A stretch of DNA of 64,000 nucleotides from Lepturacanthus savala (lineage: Eukaryota > Chordata > Actinopteri > Scombriformes > Trichiuridae), in assembly GCA_030544235.1 (NCBI GenBank), contig CM060470.1, positions 21,144,356 through 21,208,355 on the forward strand. The letters run 5' to 3'. Below, piece after piece: positions 1 through 39,300 of the stretch (its first letter is position 1; every line of letters starts with the position of its first letter). The notes beneath the pieces are model-generated. The model searched no databases and had not been told where the DNA came from. It saw nothing but the letters and a program-made list of their open reading frames with translations. Position numbers and translations under genes: made by a program.

Positions 1-256
1 TCCTCTATCCGACTCCCTTCTTTCCTGCACACCATGTTTTGCGCAGCCAATCAAATATAAGTGATTATGTGTCAGATCTGGCTTTTATTCCTGTGATGCT
101 CAGGCTTTGATGCCGTGCAGCAAGTTTTTTAATAGTAATTAGCTGTCACTTTGCTTTCTTACCTGCTGCTGCTTTGATCTACGAGAGGTTTCTTCTTCTC
201 TCTCATGGTGTCTTTTCTTGAATCATTCATGTTTTTAATTTCATTACTTATCCATA

Positions 257-616
257 CTCTACCATTCAAAAGTTTGGGGTTACCTGGACAATTTTGTGTT
301 TTCCATGAAAGGTCACACTTATATTTACCACCGTGAATTGTAAAATGAATAGAAAATATAGTCAAGTGCTTTCATCAAAGGAAGGTCAGTTCCTCTAACC
401 AGCTAAACTGTTGTCAGCTGTGCTAACATGATAGCACAAGGGCTTTCTAATCATCCTGGTAGTTGTGGAAATGGGTCTCTATACACCTATGTAGATATTG
501 CACCAAAAAACAGACATTTGCAGCTAGAATAGTCATTTACCACATTTTACCATCATTGAAAAAATTAGTGCTTTTCTTTCAATAATAAGGACCTTTCGAA
601 CTTTTGAACGGTAGTG
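257..616. mobile_element. Non-autonomous DNA element, TA-flanked (CACTACCRTTCAAAAG ends)
   Basis: About 360 bp with inverted ends (CTCTACCATTCAAAAGTT on the left, CACTACCGTTCAAAAGTT on the reversed right end), flanked by TA at 255-256 and 617-618. It has no coding capacity. Related copies lie at 898-1210, 15281-15969 and 21010-21479. TA flanks suggest a Tc1/mariner-mobilised MITE; the exact family is not assigned. Confidence 0.65.
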
Positions 617-806
617 TATATAATCAAACAAGGCATGCAGATAAGTTATGGATATTGTCATAGACTGAGTGCATTTCATACATTTCATAAATTCTCATTC
701 ATTATAAGTAATATCAAAGAGAACTTGTATTTATTTTATTAAAATTCAGACAAAATAGGAAAAGCACTTGTGTAAATAACAAGATACCCAACTTATTTTG
801 AATAGC

Positions 807-808
<2 letters not shown>

Positions 809-897
<89 letters not shown>
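809..897. repeat. (TA)n microsatellite
   Basis: About 89 bp of nearly pure TA. It has replaced or expanded at the left end of the element copy that follows at 898-1210. Confidence 0.95.
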
Positions 898-900
<3 letters not shown>

Positions 901-1210
901 CCAGACAATTTAGCATTTTCCATGAAAATGAAATGAATAGAAAAGTTTATTACATTAACCTTCTGATGCAATGATCAAACACATTGTACCATTAGAACAC
1001 TGGAGTGATAGTTGTTGGAAATGGGCCTCTATACACCTATGTAGATATTGCACCAAAAACCAGACATTTGCAGCTAGAATAGTCATTTACCACATTATCA
1101 ATGTATAGAGTGTATTTCTGATTTTTCTGATTAGTTTAAAGTTATTTTCATTTTCAAAATTTCAAAAATAAAAGAATTTCTAAGTAACCCCTAACTTTCG
1201 AATGGTAGTG
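898..1210. mobile_element. 5'-truncated copy of the TA-flanked MITE
   Basis: Shares the internal sequence and right end (GGTAGTG then TA at 1211-1212) of the 257-616 element, but the left end is missing and abuts the (TA)n tract. It ends 49 bp before the first dip2a exon of the window. Confidence 0.6.
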
Positions 1211-1259
1211 TAGCTTATAGTTGTGTGACAGGACTGTTTCCTCTCGTTGGTTCCTTTAG

Positions 1260-26951
<25,692 letters not shown>

Positions 26952-28770
26952 TGACCCAGGCTGCCCGAGGTCCTGCCTCCACGTGGCTCGTCACCATGCA
27001 GGACAGTAGCTGTCGAGCTCGAGAGTCACTAAAGCGAGCTGCTCGCTTCCTGAAGCTCAACGAGATGCCAAAACTGCAAAACTTGTTGAAATTAGAAGAT
27101 AGGATTGACACAAACCTCATGTCTGTTTCTCTCTGTGATTTCCTGCCTCAACAAATAATGTTTTCAAGGGTGTTTTGGGTTTTGTTGAAGTGAGTTTTAT
27201 ACGTACGAGAGAAGATCTGACTCCTTAAAACCAGGACCCCCCCCCCTTTCCAGGTGGTTAAGGTGGTTAAAATATAATACTACACTGTGTAATTAACGTG
27301 ATTTTTCTGTCAGTCTCCAAAATTCTGAATGTTAGTTGTGTTTGCCAGCACCCAATGCCTGACTCAAACAAGCTCTAACACGTCTCATGTTCCCAGAGCC
27401 CCAGAAGTTGTTGTTACATCCACGGGAACAACCCTTCAGAGTAGGCCTGAACCCCTAAGGTGTAGCCTGATGTTGTGATCCAGCTCAGTTTAATTCATGC
27501 TACTGCTTTAACAAGCGAGGAGCCAGTGGTGCGTGTTGGTGTGTTGCTGGACAGGGGGCGGCTTGTTATTTGTTGCCCATTCCAGCATTTAGTGCTTTTA
27601 GTTTGTAGTGTCAGTAACAAAAGAAAAAAAAACATGCCAATGTTGTGGTTTGACTCGATCTTGTTCTTTTTTAAATCTAAAAAAAAAAATGTGTAACATG
27701 CCGTAGTTATTTTATCGAAACAAAATGCAATATGAGTGATGTGAACGACGTTGCTTTGAATGGCTGCAGACAGTAAGTGCCGATCATTCAGAGTTGTGAG
27801 ATGGCGAAGAATATAATCGTTGCTTACTATGAGCAATGTGCCAAATGATATGAATTAAGCCTTAAGTGTTTTTCAGACGCCCGTTTCTATCCCAGCTCCT
27901 GTTTAACTTAATTTTGTGAAGTTTATCAGCTGTTGGATAGGGAGGGAATATGCAGAAGGAGGTTTTGTCTGGTAAACCCTGCTCTTATTGCACCCAAAGT
28001 CTTCATCTTTTTAGCAAACATATACTTGATCCTATCAGCCATTACAAACACACTTACTCCATAGATGTTTTTTGAAATAACGTCTGTCCTCATTGTTAAT
28101 TGTGTTGAATGTGTGTTTTATAGCAAAAGACTGGAAAACAATATGGGCGTGGGTTGATGCAGAATGTCATAGCCTCATTTAGAGTGCCATAAGGTTGAAT
28201 GAGTTCAGTTGCATGTACTGTAAGAGACAAGTGTCTAATATTCTCGTAACACCTTAACCTCCCATTTTATCACATTGACTTTGTAAAGATTCACTTCACT
28301 GTATGTTGCTTCTTTTTTTTCTATGTGCACATCCCTTCAGAAACAGGCCCCGGCCTGCTGTAAGTATGTACAGGTTTTGTGTAAATTATTAATAGACGGA
28401 GGAGATGGCAGGAAGCGTAACACAAAGACTGACTCTGGTAAATATGTGAACTTCTCCCTCAACGGGCAACAATTCTCACGCGTGGACTTTTTTTTTTTTT
28501 TTTTTTTTTGGGGGGGGGGGGGAGAAAAAAAGACATGAAAAGCCTTGTTAACATTTTTTTATAGTATGAATGAACAGTGGGAGCAGGCCAGAGTGAGACA
28601 AAGCACACTCCGAGCACAAGGAGAAGATGGTGACTGCTGAGACGTCACATCCTCCGGAGCAAACTTTTGTTGTTAACATATGGAAAGATACATTTGTCTG
28701 ATATATGGTTAGTTGTCATTATTTTCATAACATGATTTCTTAATGAATAAAAAAGTGCTTTTAACTTGAA
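26952..28770 (+). other. dip2a: dip2a 3'UTR
   Basis: Follows the TGA at 26949-26951 with no further conserved coding sequence. An AATAAA at 28746-28751 followed by a GU-rich stretch is the best poly(A) signal seen, giving a 3'UTR of roughly 1.8 kb. It holds a C-run near 27238 and a T22/G13 homopolymer pair at 28488-28522. The exact cleavage site is inferred. Confidence 0.55.
28488..28522. repeat. T22/G13 homopolymer pair
   Basis: A run of 22 T is followed at once by 13 G, in the dip2a 3'UTR. Confidence 0.9.
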
Positions 28771-28837
28771 ATCGTTGTCTTCACTGGAAGCTTAACCTGT
28801 CCAGTAAGAATATTAGAAGTTAGTTTGCTACTGCCCT

Positions 28838-28990
28838 GCATGTTTTATGAATCTCCCCTACTCAAACACACCTGATTCTAATTATCAACTCGTTAAGCAG
28901 CTGAAGCTTTTCAAAAGCTTGATAATGAGTTAATAATCAGAATCAGGTGTGTTGGAGTGCAGAGCATCATTAAACATGGAGGACTGTGAC
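28838..28990. repeat. Imperfect inverted repeat, MITE-like
   Basis: Arms carry AACACACCTGATTCT followed by AATTATCAACTC and, reversed, AACACACCTGATTCT followed by GATTATTAACTC, meeting around a CTTTTCAAAAG centre near 28915. Outer parts (CATGTTTTATGA and, reversed, CATGTTTAATGA) continue the symmetry. Similar palindromic elements in fish are linked to hAT transposons. Confidence 0.6.
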
Positions 28991-29059
28991 TTCTCAGGCC
29001 CTCACAGGTGTCTTCAAGGCCTCTGGTGAGCAGACCTCTGCTCAGGTTGAAGGTGGGCA

Positions 29060-29185
29060 GGGCTAAGATGACAGCTCTATTCAGATCCTTTACTTCAATA
29101 ACTGAAACAGTGATGTGTTAATACTCCATTACAAATAAAAGTGCTGCGTTAAAAATCCTAAATAATTAAAATAGATAAGCTTTTA
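29060..29185. repeat. Fragment of a dispersed teleost repeat (CAGATCCTTTACTT type)
   Basis: TTCAGATCCTTTACTTCAATAA and TACTCCATTACAAATAAAAG are wording of the repeat also present at 50797-51560, 61230-61795 and 62295-62850. Confidence 0.45.
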
Positions 29186-29735
29186 GTACCACTCAGACTT
29201 TTTCAAATCATGGATTATAATGGCATTTTGTTGGCAACTAAGCAAGAGATACCCTTCATGACTTTGAAAAGTTATATTTCACTTTTGTCGAAGGCCTGAA
29301 TATTTATTTTAGTCTTTTATTACAGCATTTAAGAATTTGGAGAAATTTCCACAAATAATAGGTGGGTTACAACCGAGACAGGGCAAAAACAATCCCTCAT
29401 TATATATTTCTATATTTCAGTTTAGTTTTAACGATCAATGCGATAGAGCATGATCAACTTAAGTTAAGAAATGTAAACAAAAAAAAATCGGTGGCTTGTT
29501 GAACTAAGCAACCAAAGACATACTTCAGGTTTATTTCCTGTGGCTGAAGTTATACTGCATTTAACTAAAGAGACAATCATGTTGATCATTATTCATGATG
29601 ATATGACTATTATTAGTATAAATACATATGCCTGTTGTGTCCTTGGCCTCACTGATCAAACTACATCACTTTTATGATGTCCTGCCAACACTTTGTTAGG
29701 GTTGTAAAAAAAAATGAAACTGGAATTGCTTTAAT

Positions 29736-30356
29736 CCTTTATTGAATTTCTTTTTTTGGTTGTTTTTCAAAAGGTAAGTAATGAATGTTAAAAAAAATGA
29801 AGTAATGATAACAAAGTTCCAAAACATGATTTACATTTTCATAACAAAGTCATACAGTGATCCTCAGTGAGGTATTATAAAAAAGAGTCAAATTCATATG
29901 TGAGTAATAATTGGTCATTAGATATAGCCGTTAAGTGAACAAATCATAAAAATCATAGTGATTATACAAAAATATTGCCAAAGACATTGCCAAAAAACTT
30001 TGATAATTGCATTTTCATTGCAGTAGTTAGTTAAACATGCGTAAACCATTGCCATTGACAGTTGGCTTAATGGTTGAAGCATAACCGCATAATCACTCGC
30101 CTGAAGAACCTAATTTTAAAAAAGATTATACAGTAAGAAGATAAAAATAATGAGTCAACAAAATAGCATAAGTTTCATTTTGGAAATTTCTAAATGTTGT
30201 GAACACTGACCATGTTTCTCTTGCTGATCAAATGACACAATAGCTTAGTTTATAACAACATTTCCATATCACACACATAATACCTAACATTTCTAACACA
30301 TATGAAAATAGTATGAAAACACTGATTTAAGAACATCATGTGTATTTGTTTTACTC
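29736..30356 (-). other. 3'UTR of the sacsin-like gene
   Basis: Runs from the stop at 30357-30359 to an AATAAA on the minus strand at 29738-29743. About 0.6 kb. The end point is inferred from this signal. Confidence 0.5.
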
Positions 30357-33300
30357 CTATTTCACATATTCTTCTACTTTACTGAGAAGCTCGGATGCTT
30401 TGTCCATTGCTTGCATCCCGTTTTCTGCTTTGAACTGTCCATTTGGAATGTCGGGGACTGGATGACAGTTGGGATATTGAGTCTTATTCGGATCCACTCC
30501 CAGCATCTTCAGATTCTCCACAATTTGAGGCAAAGTTTTCAATTCACTGTTGTAGAGGGAAACTTCTGCAGCGATGGCTGAGATAGAGCTGCTGCTGGGG
30601 TTACCATGTCTTTTATACTGTGCAGCTTTGAGAGATTTCTCCACCGCTTGATGAACTTTGAACAGACACCACTCTGTGCTCCCCCCACCGGCGTCTCTGT
30701 GAGCTGCATTCAGATCACAGCGAGCCTGTCTACACCATCGCTCGGCCTCCTCTCTGTTCGGCCTCGGGACATTTTCATTATGAGTCCAAAAGTTATAGGA
30801 ACGTCTGCCTCTGGAGAATCGCTCGCGTCCACTTCTGTGATTCCTGGCCTCCTCATTCCATTGCTGGTAGAAGTCTCTGAAATCTGATTTTCCCCATGAA
30901 TAGGATGAGCTAGCAGATGAGCTTTTGCCTTTGCCTTTGCCTTTGCTGAGCTCCTCAATTTGATTCTGCAAGTATTTGAATGCCTCATTGGCAAGTGTTT
31001 GGCAGTCAGGATTTTTGTCAGGGTGCCATCTTAGATACAGTCGTCTGAGGGCTTTGCGCTTCTCCTCCTCAGGAAGGGTCCAGATCTCCGCCAAACATTT
31101 GTCAATTTCCATTTTTGCCTCTTCAATAGATGCTGGTGAGGATCTCGTAGATGATGGTTGGGAAGAACGTGGCACCGATCCTGCTAGAACAACCAGCTCC
31201 ATGCAAGAAGCTTCAGCAGATGCACAAGTGCTTATATCAGGCTTTGGCTTCTTTTCAAATTTAAACTGATATAGGTCCAGACAACTGACTTCAATAAACT
31301 CATCTTCTCCAATTTGTATTTTGTATCTCCGTTTGTATTGTCCAGAATGCCCAGGCAGTTCCTCAGCAATAACTGCATAAATATACTTGTTGTTATCTAT
31401 CATGTAGCCAACATATTCGCCCTCTTCAAAGTTATTTAGGATGTTCATGTCTAAGGAATCGTACCATTTCTCTGGAATATCTGTGCCAGGGACATGTGAA
31501 TTGAGAGAGCTGCTTTCTGTTTCACCACTGTCATGGATCTCATTCTTAGCCAGAGTTATCTGAACGTCTTGCAGGTTGTCACACATGAGAAGTTGCCCAA
31601 GGACTTGAAGGTGAAGCGGTGCAATTATGTTGCCTAAAAGAGCGTTAAACGCCTTTGTCAGTGTCATGTTAACTTCATTGATAACTTTAGGAGCCATGTC
31701 ATCATTGTGTTTTAAGTAGAAGGTACATCCTGTTTGGCCTTGTTTGGCATAGACATCGGTTTCAGCAACAGTCTTGTTTAGCGGTTGGTTGTCCAGCCAA
31801 AGCTCTGTTTCCAAGGTTTTGCAGCAGACGATCTCAATACTGCCAAAAGCCTTCTCACACAATTCAGTGGCATCTTCTTGTTTTATTTTCCCGCGAGACT
31901 GTGCTCTAATAAGACAGATTAGTCCATGACTAAATGCTGCTGAGGACAGATGTCGGTCAAACCATCCTCTGAATTTACAGCCAGCTCCAAGCTCACAAAG
32001 CTGCATGTGTGATTCCACAAATTTCTCCTCAGTGATCTTGGACAACATTTTGGGCTGAAATTTTGGCGGCAGCAGTTGTACCAACCGGTGGTGCTCATAA
32101 ATGTCTTTGCCCAAATAGCATGCACTGAGATTCTGAAGCAACAGGAACTCATTCCCCAGTGCTCTCTCTAACCTTTTAGTTTCAAAAGCTGTGTCATTGT
32201 AGTAGAGGGTGAATGATTCGTGTAATTCACCATCTCTTGAAGGAAGATACAGAGCTTTTACATCAACAAGGAGTTGGCTTCCATGATTTTTGATTAAATC
32301 AAACAACTGCTTAACAGCCTGTTTAACAGTTTTCATTTGGTTTGGATTCAGTTGTTGTTTAGCACAAGAATCACCATGAACTGCTGCCAGAACGTTGCAA
32401 TACTGCTCTGCTGTAGGTTCCTCGGTTACACCAATTTTCTTGAAGAAATGTGCATACATGACATCCTTTGGAGGAACCATGTACAAATACGGTCTGAAAT
32501 CAAGGTCATGTAGCAGTGAAAGAGATGTGTCAGCAGTCCTCACAAGTTTTGTGTCTCTTTCAACCAACACAACTGGGAGACCATCCAGTGGTTGGCTTTT
32601 AAACTCATTTGTTTGCAAGTAGGCATAAGAACTCCGAAACACATCAGCTCGGGTTCTGATCAAGGTCTCAGTGTCGCATGGTGAATGACAGATGTTGCTC
32701 AAGTTTCTGGTTACACAGTGTGTAGGTGGTTGTTCAAGAGCCCCTGCATTTTTAATTTGTTTCATAAGGTTCTCTTCAATATAAACGGGGACATGGATAA
32801 TTGCCATTGAAGACCAAATCAAATCTTGATGCTTGAGATCACTTTCCATCAACGAGCCTCTGATTTTAACAGCAGTCGTCTCAGAGGCAAATGGTTGGTG
32901 ATAGTTGCACAGTTCGGTTTTAATTTTCACAGGAAAAATGAATTTGATATCGGCTATGCTCTCCAGGATGTTTTTCTCTCTACTTGCCATAGTCAAGGCT
33001 TTTTTGAAAAGTAATGATGATTTATATTTCAATTCTTCAAACGGATTGTTTCCCTTTGCTTCTCCTTCTAACTGCTGTGCGAACTTTATTATGTCATCTT
33101 TTGACACAACATGTTTCATTCCCAGTTCTTTGAGTAACTGTTTTGGTTGATCACTTTGCAGATATCCTTCATGCAATTCAGTCCAAAATCTCTCAGGCAC
33201 AAATCTTTTTTGGGGCAACATTGCTTTGTACAACAGAACACTCTCATCATAGTAGTATGATGCCATTTCCAAACTGCCCTCAGAATTGCGGATCATTTTC

Positions 33301-36300
33301 ACTGTCTTCATTGAGGAGATAATCTTGTCCTTATTTTCATGATATTTGAAATGACCTTGTACTGACAGTAACAGCTTGAGGCACTGAAGTGTCTGTTTCT
33401 CTGTGAGGCTGTGTACAATGGGCAGAATGAACTTCATTAAATAGTCCAGGTCAGTCAGAATTCGGATTTTCAATGTTTCTTCTGCACTGATGTTCTCAAG
33501 ACTATATTTTAGGAAAATGCAGTTTCTTTCAGGCAGGGTGAACAAATCTGGAAATCTAGTCATTGAAAGTGTGCTCATGTTGAGGATAAATACCTCTTGA
33601 GGTCCATCAATTCTCACCCGCACTCCATGTATTGTTTCAAATAATGGCAAGGATTTGAGCTTTCTTTGATATCCTTGAATGTCTTTGGACTTTGATACTC
33701 CAGACTGCAGGAAGGTCTGGAGCTCTTTCATCTCACCAGCAGAAAGCTTGTCAAACTCAGAGTGGTTAATGTTGAATAGTTGGTCCAACACAGAACATCT
33801 ATCATTCACATCCATAAGTTCTTGGTACAGAGGTAAACGTCCCTGTGAATGTATGCCATAAATGTAACTGAAGAATTGACCATCAAGCTTCATAAAACCA
33901 AGTTTAAACAGGATCCCTGATATGTCCTTTTCTGAGGCACTCATGATCACACTTGGCATGTCTCTCATTGTTTGCAGGAAGTGCTTGTTCTTTAACCTTG
34001 GACACACAACAGGTAAAATGCAGCAGTCATCAAGGAGCTGCTTCACAGCACTAAATGTCAGTCGATGTTCATCATCAGTCGATGTTTCAGATTTAATTTG
34101 ACTTACTAAGAACTGCCAAAGTAATTTCAGCCAAGGCAAGATTGCCTCGTTCGGGACATGAAGGCCACTGTCCGGATCAACGTCACAGTGTTGAAGAGAT
34201 CTTTGTATTAACGGCTTCAAATAATTGGCTGCACATGAAACTGTCAAATCTTTGACAAGGTTGAACACTTGGAGAGCAGTAATCTGGTCATGGTTAGTCT
34301 CATAATCTGCAAATTGGTCTTCGTAGCCAATGAACAGACTGTCATATCTTGATATCTGCTTCGGAGATTTGGAGTTAAATACTCTCAAAACTTTATCTCT
34401 TGTGAGAAGAAGTGGAAGCCCATCAAGTGGATTGCTCTTGGGGACCTTTTTCAAGTCAAGATCTTTTAGGCAGAATCTCAATAGCTGTGAGCATCTTTTT
34501 TGATCTTTGATCAGAGTGGCAGCTATGGGCAGTGGTAAATTCTTTTGTGTTTGTGTTGGGTCGTTTAGGGGTTTTGCTCTCAGAAAGGTCTGCACAGTTG
34601 AAGGACTCACATCTTTCACTTTAACACCAGCATTTTTGAAAGCAGTCCATATGTTTTGCATTTTCATGGAAATAGGAACCAATTTCATTCCAATGTCTTC
34701 CAAAATGTGATTAATCCCACCATTGAATGATTGTGTCAGGTAAGGTTCCCTAGTTGGTTCGGTTTCTGTGACATCACACCAGTCAAAACAGTACTCTTTT
34801 ACTGCTCGGTCTGCAATGACACGTGTTGAGCTCCTCAACACTGGAATCACATTCAGGCCTCTTTCTTTGATGGATCTGTATACCTCATGGATCATTTCAT
34901 GCCACTCCTTAACAACATCTTTTGACACCGTTGGCCAAAAACACAAGTAGAACCTATTGAGAGATGACTCAATATTTGTTAGAGGGCCTTTTTTTACAGC
35001 GATATTACAGCATATGTAATGAAGGAGTTCTGCATACAGTGGAGCTATGATGTTTTCTTTCAAATATTCATTCCACTCAGATTTGTGACTTTGGCCATCT
35101 TCTCTCCAAAGGTTTCTCCTGGCGGAATCTACTTCAAAGTTCCCATTGATATGCACTGGTAGTCCAGTTTTCCCAGGCAGCGGAAGTGAACAAAAGGCTG
35201 CACCATTAAAAGGACTATTGCTGGATTGTACTGGATTTGACGTCACACATGCCGCTATTGCTGCTTGGGGAAGTTTGTCTGCCAATTTTACTTCTCTTTT
35301 AACACTGTTTTTGAATGTGCCAAATTGTTCTGCGATGATCCATTTGCTTTGTCTTTTATCTGAGGTGGAAATCATAGTCCCATAGATGGTCATATCTGGG
35401 GTTACCGGTTTGCCAGAATGTAGAGCATTTTGTACAAGCTTTACAAAAGTAGCTTTTTTGTCTCGGCTTTCCTGGGGTAGAGTCTTTTCAACCTTAAAGA
35501 TGCTTCTGAGTTTCCCTGAATATTTATCAACTTCATGGATTTGAATTTTGCAGATGTTTCTCAGAAACATAATTAGTCCTTCAGGATCTTCAGCGAGGGC
35601 AGAGCACAGTTCTTTCATGTCATGTTCAGTGACTTCCCTTTCAGATATTTTAGAGCTTTCTGCCATGGTACCCATCCTTAGAGGTAATCTGAACATGGTG
35701 CCGTCTTTAAGAGGAAATTCATCTGGGAGAAAAGATTTGTAGACATCCATAATCATCTCCTTGAAAGTGCCAGTCAGTTCATAACCAATTCCAGATGGTG
35801 ATCTTTCAGAATGACTTTCAATGTAATTTTGATTGGGATCTGAAATGCAGAGTAATTTATCTCCAGTGAGGATTGAGGGGCAGTCAGTCAGATGGTAGAC
35901 AGAGTTGAATCCAACTCCATATTTTCCTATCTTCCCTAGAGAGTTGTGCTTTCCTCCTTCTCCCAGCTGTTGAATGCCAGCCAGGTCAGCATCTGAAAAG
36001 ACTTTGTTATTGAACACACACAGTGCTGGACCCTGCAAATTGTTCCATTTCTCTCCAAATGTTTTTTCATTGCCATGCTGACGTTTGTCCCAAACAAAGT
36101 GTATTTCTGTTGCTTCTGCATCATCAGCATTTTGGATCAGCTCTTTAAGGATATCCTTCTTTGCAGGATAGGCTGAAATTATGTTTCTAATTCGAACAGT
36201 TAGTTTCTCCTGCTGTTCAAATTGAAAAGCAAATGGTGAGATGTTCTCAACTACATAGTTTTGCAGGGTATGATGCCTGGTTGTTTTGATTCCATAATGG

Positions 36301-39300
36301 AGAGCTATAACCCGTGGGATATTCTCGTGGCATAATGTGACATCTGAACCGATTTGCATCCATGGGCTGTCATTAAAAAAAAGCTGGCTTGCAGGTTGTA
36401 GCACACCATATTCATTGGGAATTAGACAGTCACTGGTTATTCTCTCTTCTGCAAAATATATGCCTCTGTTTACAATTGTGAGGCAAATAACAAGATCACT
36501 TGTTGGCAGTGGCTTGTTTCCATGTTTACAGTGCAATTCCTGGAGCACATTTAGATACTGAGAGTGTGTGAAGTTTTTTTCAACACCAACACATTGCCAA
36601 AGATTCCTGAAACACGTGAAGGCAGGTGGAAGTACCCAGAGATAGGGCTTTGCTTCAAATTGCTCTTCTTCAGCCACATGATTTACATTTACAAATGTAC
36701 TGCCAACAAGAATGAATGGGAATGAATTTGCCCTCTGTGAAATAAAAGTGGAATTACCAGAGGCACAGAGGCACTGATCCAGAAACTTGTAGCATTCATA
36801 AGCTATTTTGTGAAGCATGGATTTATCAGTGACTTGAGATTGCATATGTGCTTCTTGCAGCTGCTGAAGCACTATCTCAGGATGTGGACTGTTATGAACT
36901 CCCAACATCTGTAGGAGTGTGTCAGTGTTGTGTATTTTCAGATTTGAATGATCCAGGACAGGTTGTGTCATGTTGACAAGTAGGGAGCATTTGTCACTAA
37001 AAACATCAGTGGGCCTTCTGAGTGTTACACGTCTTTCCATTTTTATGTCCCCAGGGGAAAATGCTGGCAGAAATTCTGTCATCCTCAGTGTTTGCCAGTG
37101 ATGGGAATCTTTTCTGTACATGTGATTCTTCATGAGATCTAGAAGGCATTTCAGATGCTCATATGCTTTCATTTTGTCAGCGCTCCAGGTTTTGCTGATT
37201 GTGCGTGCTTTCCTGGTGATATCCTCCAATGGGAGATCATCATTTGCCATTCCGAGATCCAACAAGCGATTAATCCTTTTTGGAGAGCAAAAGTCGTTTT
37301 TGGTACCTCCAAGTGTTTGTCCCTCTTCTTGTTCAAAAAGACAGGCCACTTTTCCTGAAGGATTCACAAGCTTCTTGATATACTGGAGCTGTCCTCCTGT
37401 CGTTGGGATGCATGGATAGCTGAGCAATAGATTGTCAATTTCTTTGATATTAAGGTCAATAGCATGCAACATAAGAGCATCTCTACTGTTAGGGTCAATG
37501 GTGGCAAGGTTGTTAAACACTGCTTCTTGATAAAACTTCTCCCAGTTCCATGTTCTGTCCTGTAAAACCTTTTCAAGGCCAGCTTGTTTGAAGTTATTTC
37601 TCAACCACAGTGGAAGAGGAACAACGTGGTTTGGTGCTTTTACATATTTTTGGGAAACCTGCATTGCGAGTGAGCTGATGTTTTTATCTGCCTCAATTTT
37701 CTCATGCAAAAATATGGCATTGTTCATTGAGAACCACTGTTTGCCATCACTGAAGACCTCTGGAGCAGTGGACGGTTGGACAATAGTGGAATAAAATGCA
37801 TCAACCAAAGGTTTAAAGGTTTCACTCACTTTCTCCCTATTAGGCCAAAAGGTGTGGTAACAGTAAGTGTCCAATTGCTTTTTTTCTGACATTTTCTTCA
37901 GTGCCAAGAGTGCAGTGACATATGCTGTCACTACAGGATCCTGAAGAAGAGCTTTGTTCCAGTCGCGTTTCACTCCACTCTCCCACAAGCCTTTTCGATT
38001 GCTTGTTACAGCAAATGTTCCATTTATGTTGACTGGGAGACCTGTCGAAATAGAAAGAGGAAGGAAACAAAATGCCTGTCCAACAGGTTCCAAGTCTAAT
38101 GTGGTAAATTTCTCAGTTTCTGGATCATTTCGCAAAGGAACAGCAACCCCCCCAATGGGCAGAGAGAACTTTGCTTGCTTGTTTTCCTCAAGGGCCATTT
38201 TCAAAGACTGATATGTCCCAAAGCAGTTGTACAGGAGCCAGGACTGAATTTGAGTCACACCAGATTGTTGACTACTTATTTGGACAATGTTGACTGTGCA
38301 GCAGTCAATTACCTCTTTGCATTTTCCATTATGTTTCAACAATAATTTCTCAGCTTGTCTTTGCTTTAGCATACAAGTTTCATCTGGAATTGTCATTGTT
38401 CTCACAGTAATTTTGGAGACAGCGAAGACAGTCTCCATTTCTTCATCTCTTGGTGGAGTTGAAGCATTGTTTGAGATATTTTGTAGAGACAATGTGTTGA
38501 TGTTCTTCAGAAAAAGCAGATGCGTTTGTGAGTTGTTTGTGAATTGCTCTTGAAAAGTGGTGATGTTGTATTTGTGATACACCTTTGTGCTGATCGCTGA
38601 TGTGAGAGCCTCTTCTTCAGTTCGGAAAGGTAGTTTGATCAGAGTGCCTTGGTAGGGTTCAGGCACCCGTTTGGTGAAATTACAATCAAAAATGCGTTCA
38701 TATGGTCCAAACTGACCTGGGAAACATCGAAAATGTCGCTGTTGGGACAGATCCAGCTTGATTCCAGGATTTGATTTGTGTTTGATGTGTTTCTTGAGGT
38801 GAGTTACATTTGGATCGAGTATGAGAAGACTGTTTCCACTGAGGATAGAAGGGACATCCGTCACATGGTACACTGTATTGAATCCAAGTCCAAACTTTCC
38901 AATTTTTTCCACCTTCTTTTCCTTCGAGGCTGCGCCAACTCTGACAATATTTGTCCAATCCTCAGCTGTAAACTGTTCATTATTATAAGCCCAGAGACAA
39001 GGTCCCTGACAAAGTGCCATGTCAGGATCAATGAGACTTTCAGGGGAGTCTTTGTGCACTCTGAAATCCACCAGGAATTTACAGGCTTCTGCTCCAGCGT
39101 CCTCTGCATTCTGGATGAGCTCTTTGAAGATGTCACTTTCTTCATCATACTCATTAAGGATGTTTTTAATCCTCATTGTTATTGGTTCAGATTGTCCACA
39201 TTGTTCAATTCCCACTATCTCCGGATCAAGGATGTAGGTGCTGAGGAGTCTGATGTTGAGCCAGTCAGCTGTTGCTTTTGGTATTTCCTCATGTATGACA

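Noticed and set aside
714..971. Frame with Y-I repeats
   Set aside because: Translation of the (TA)n tract; no gene-like context.
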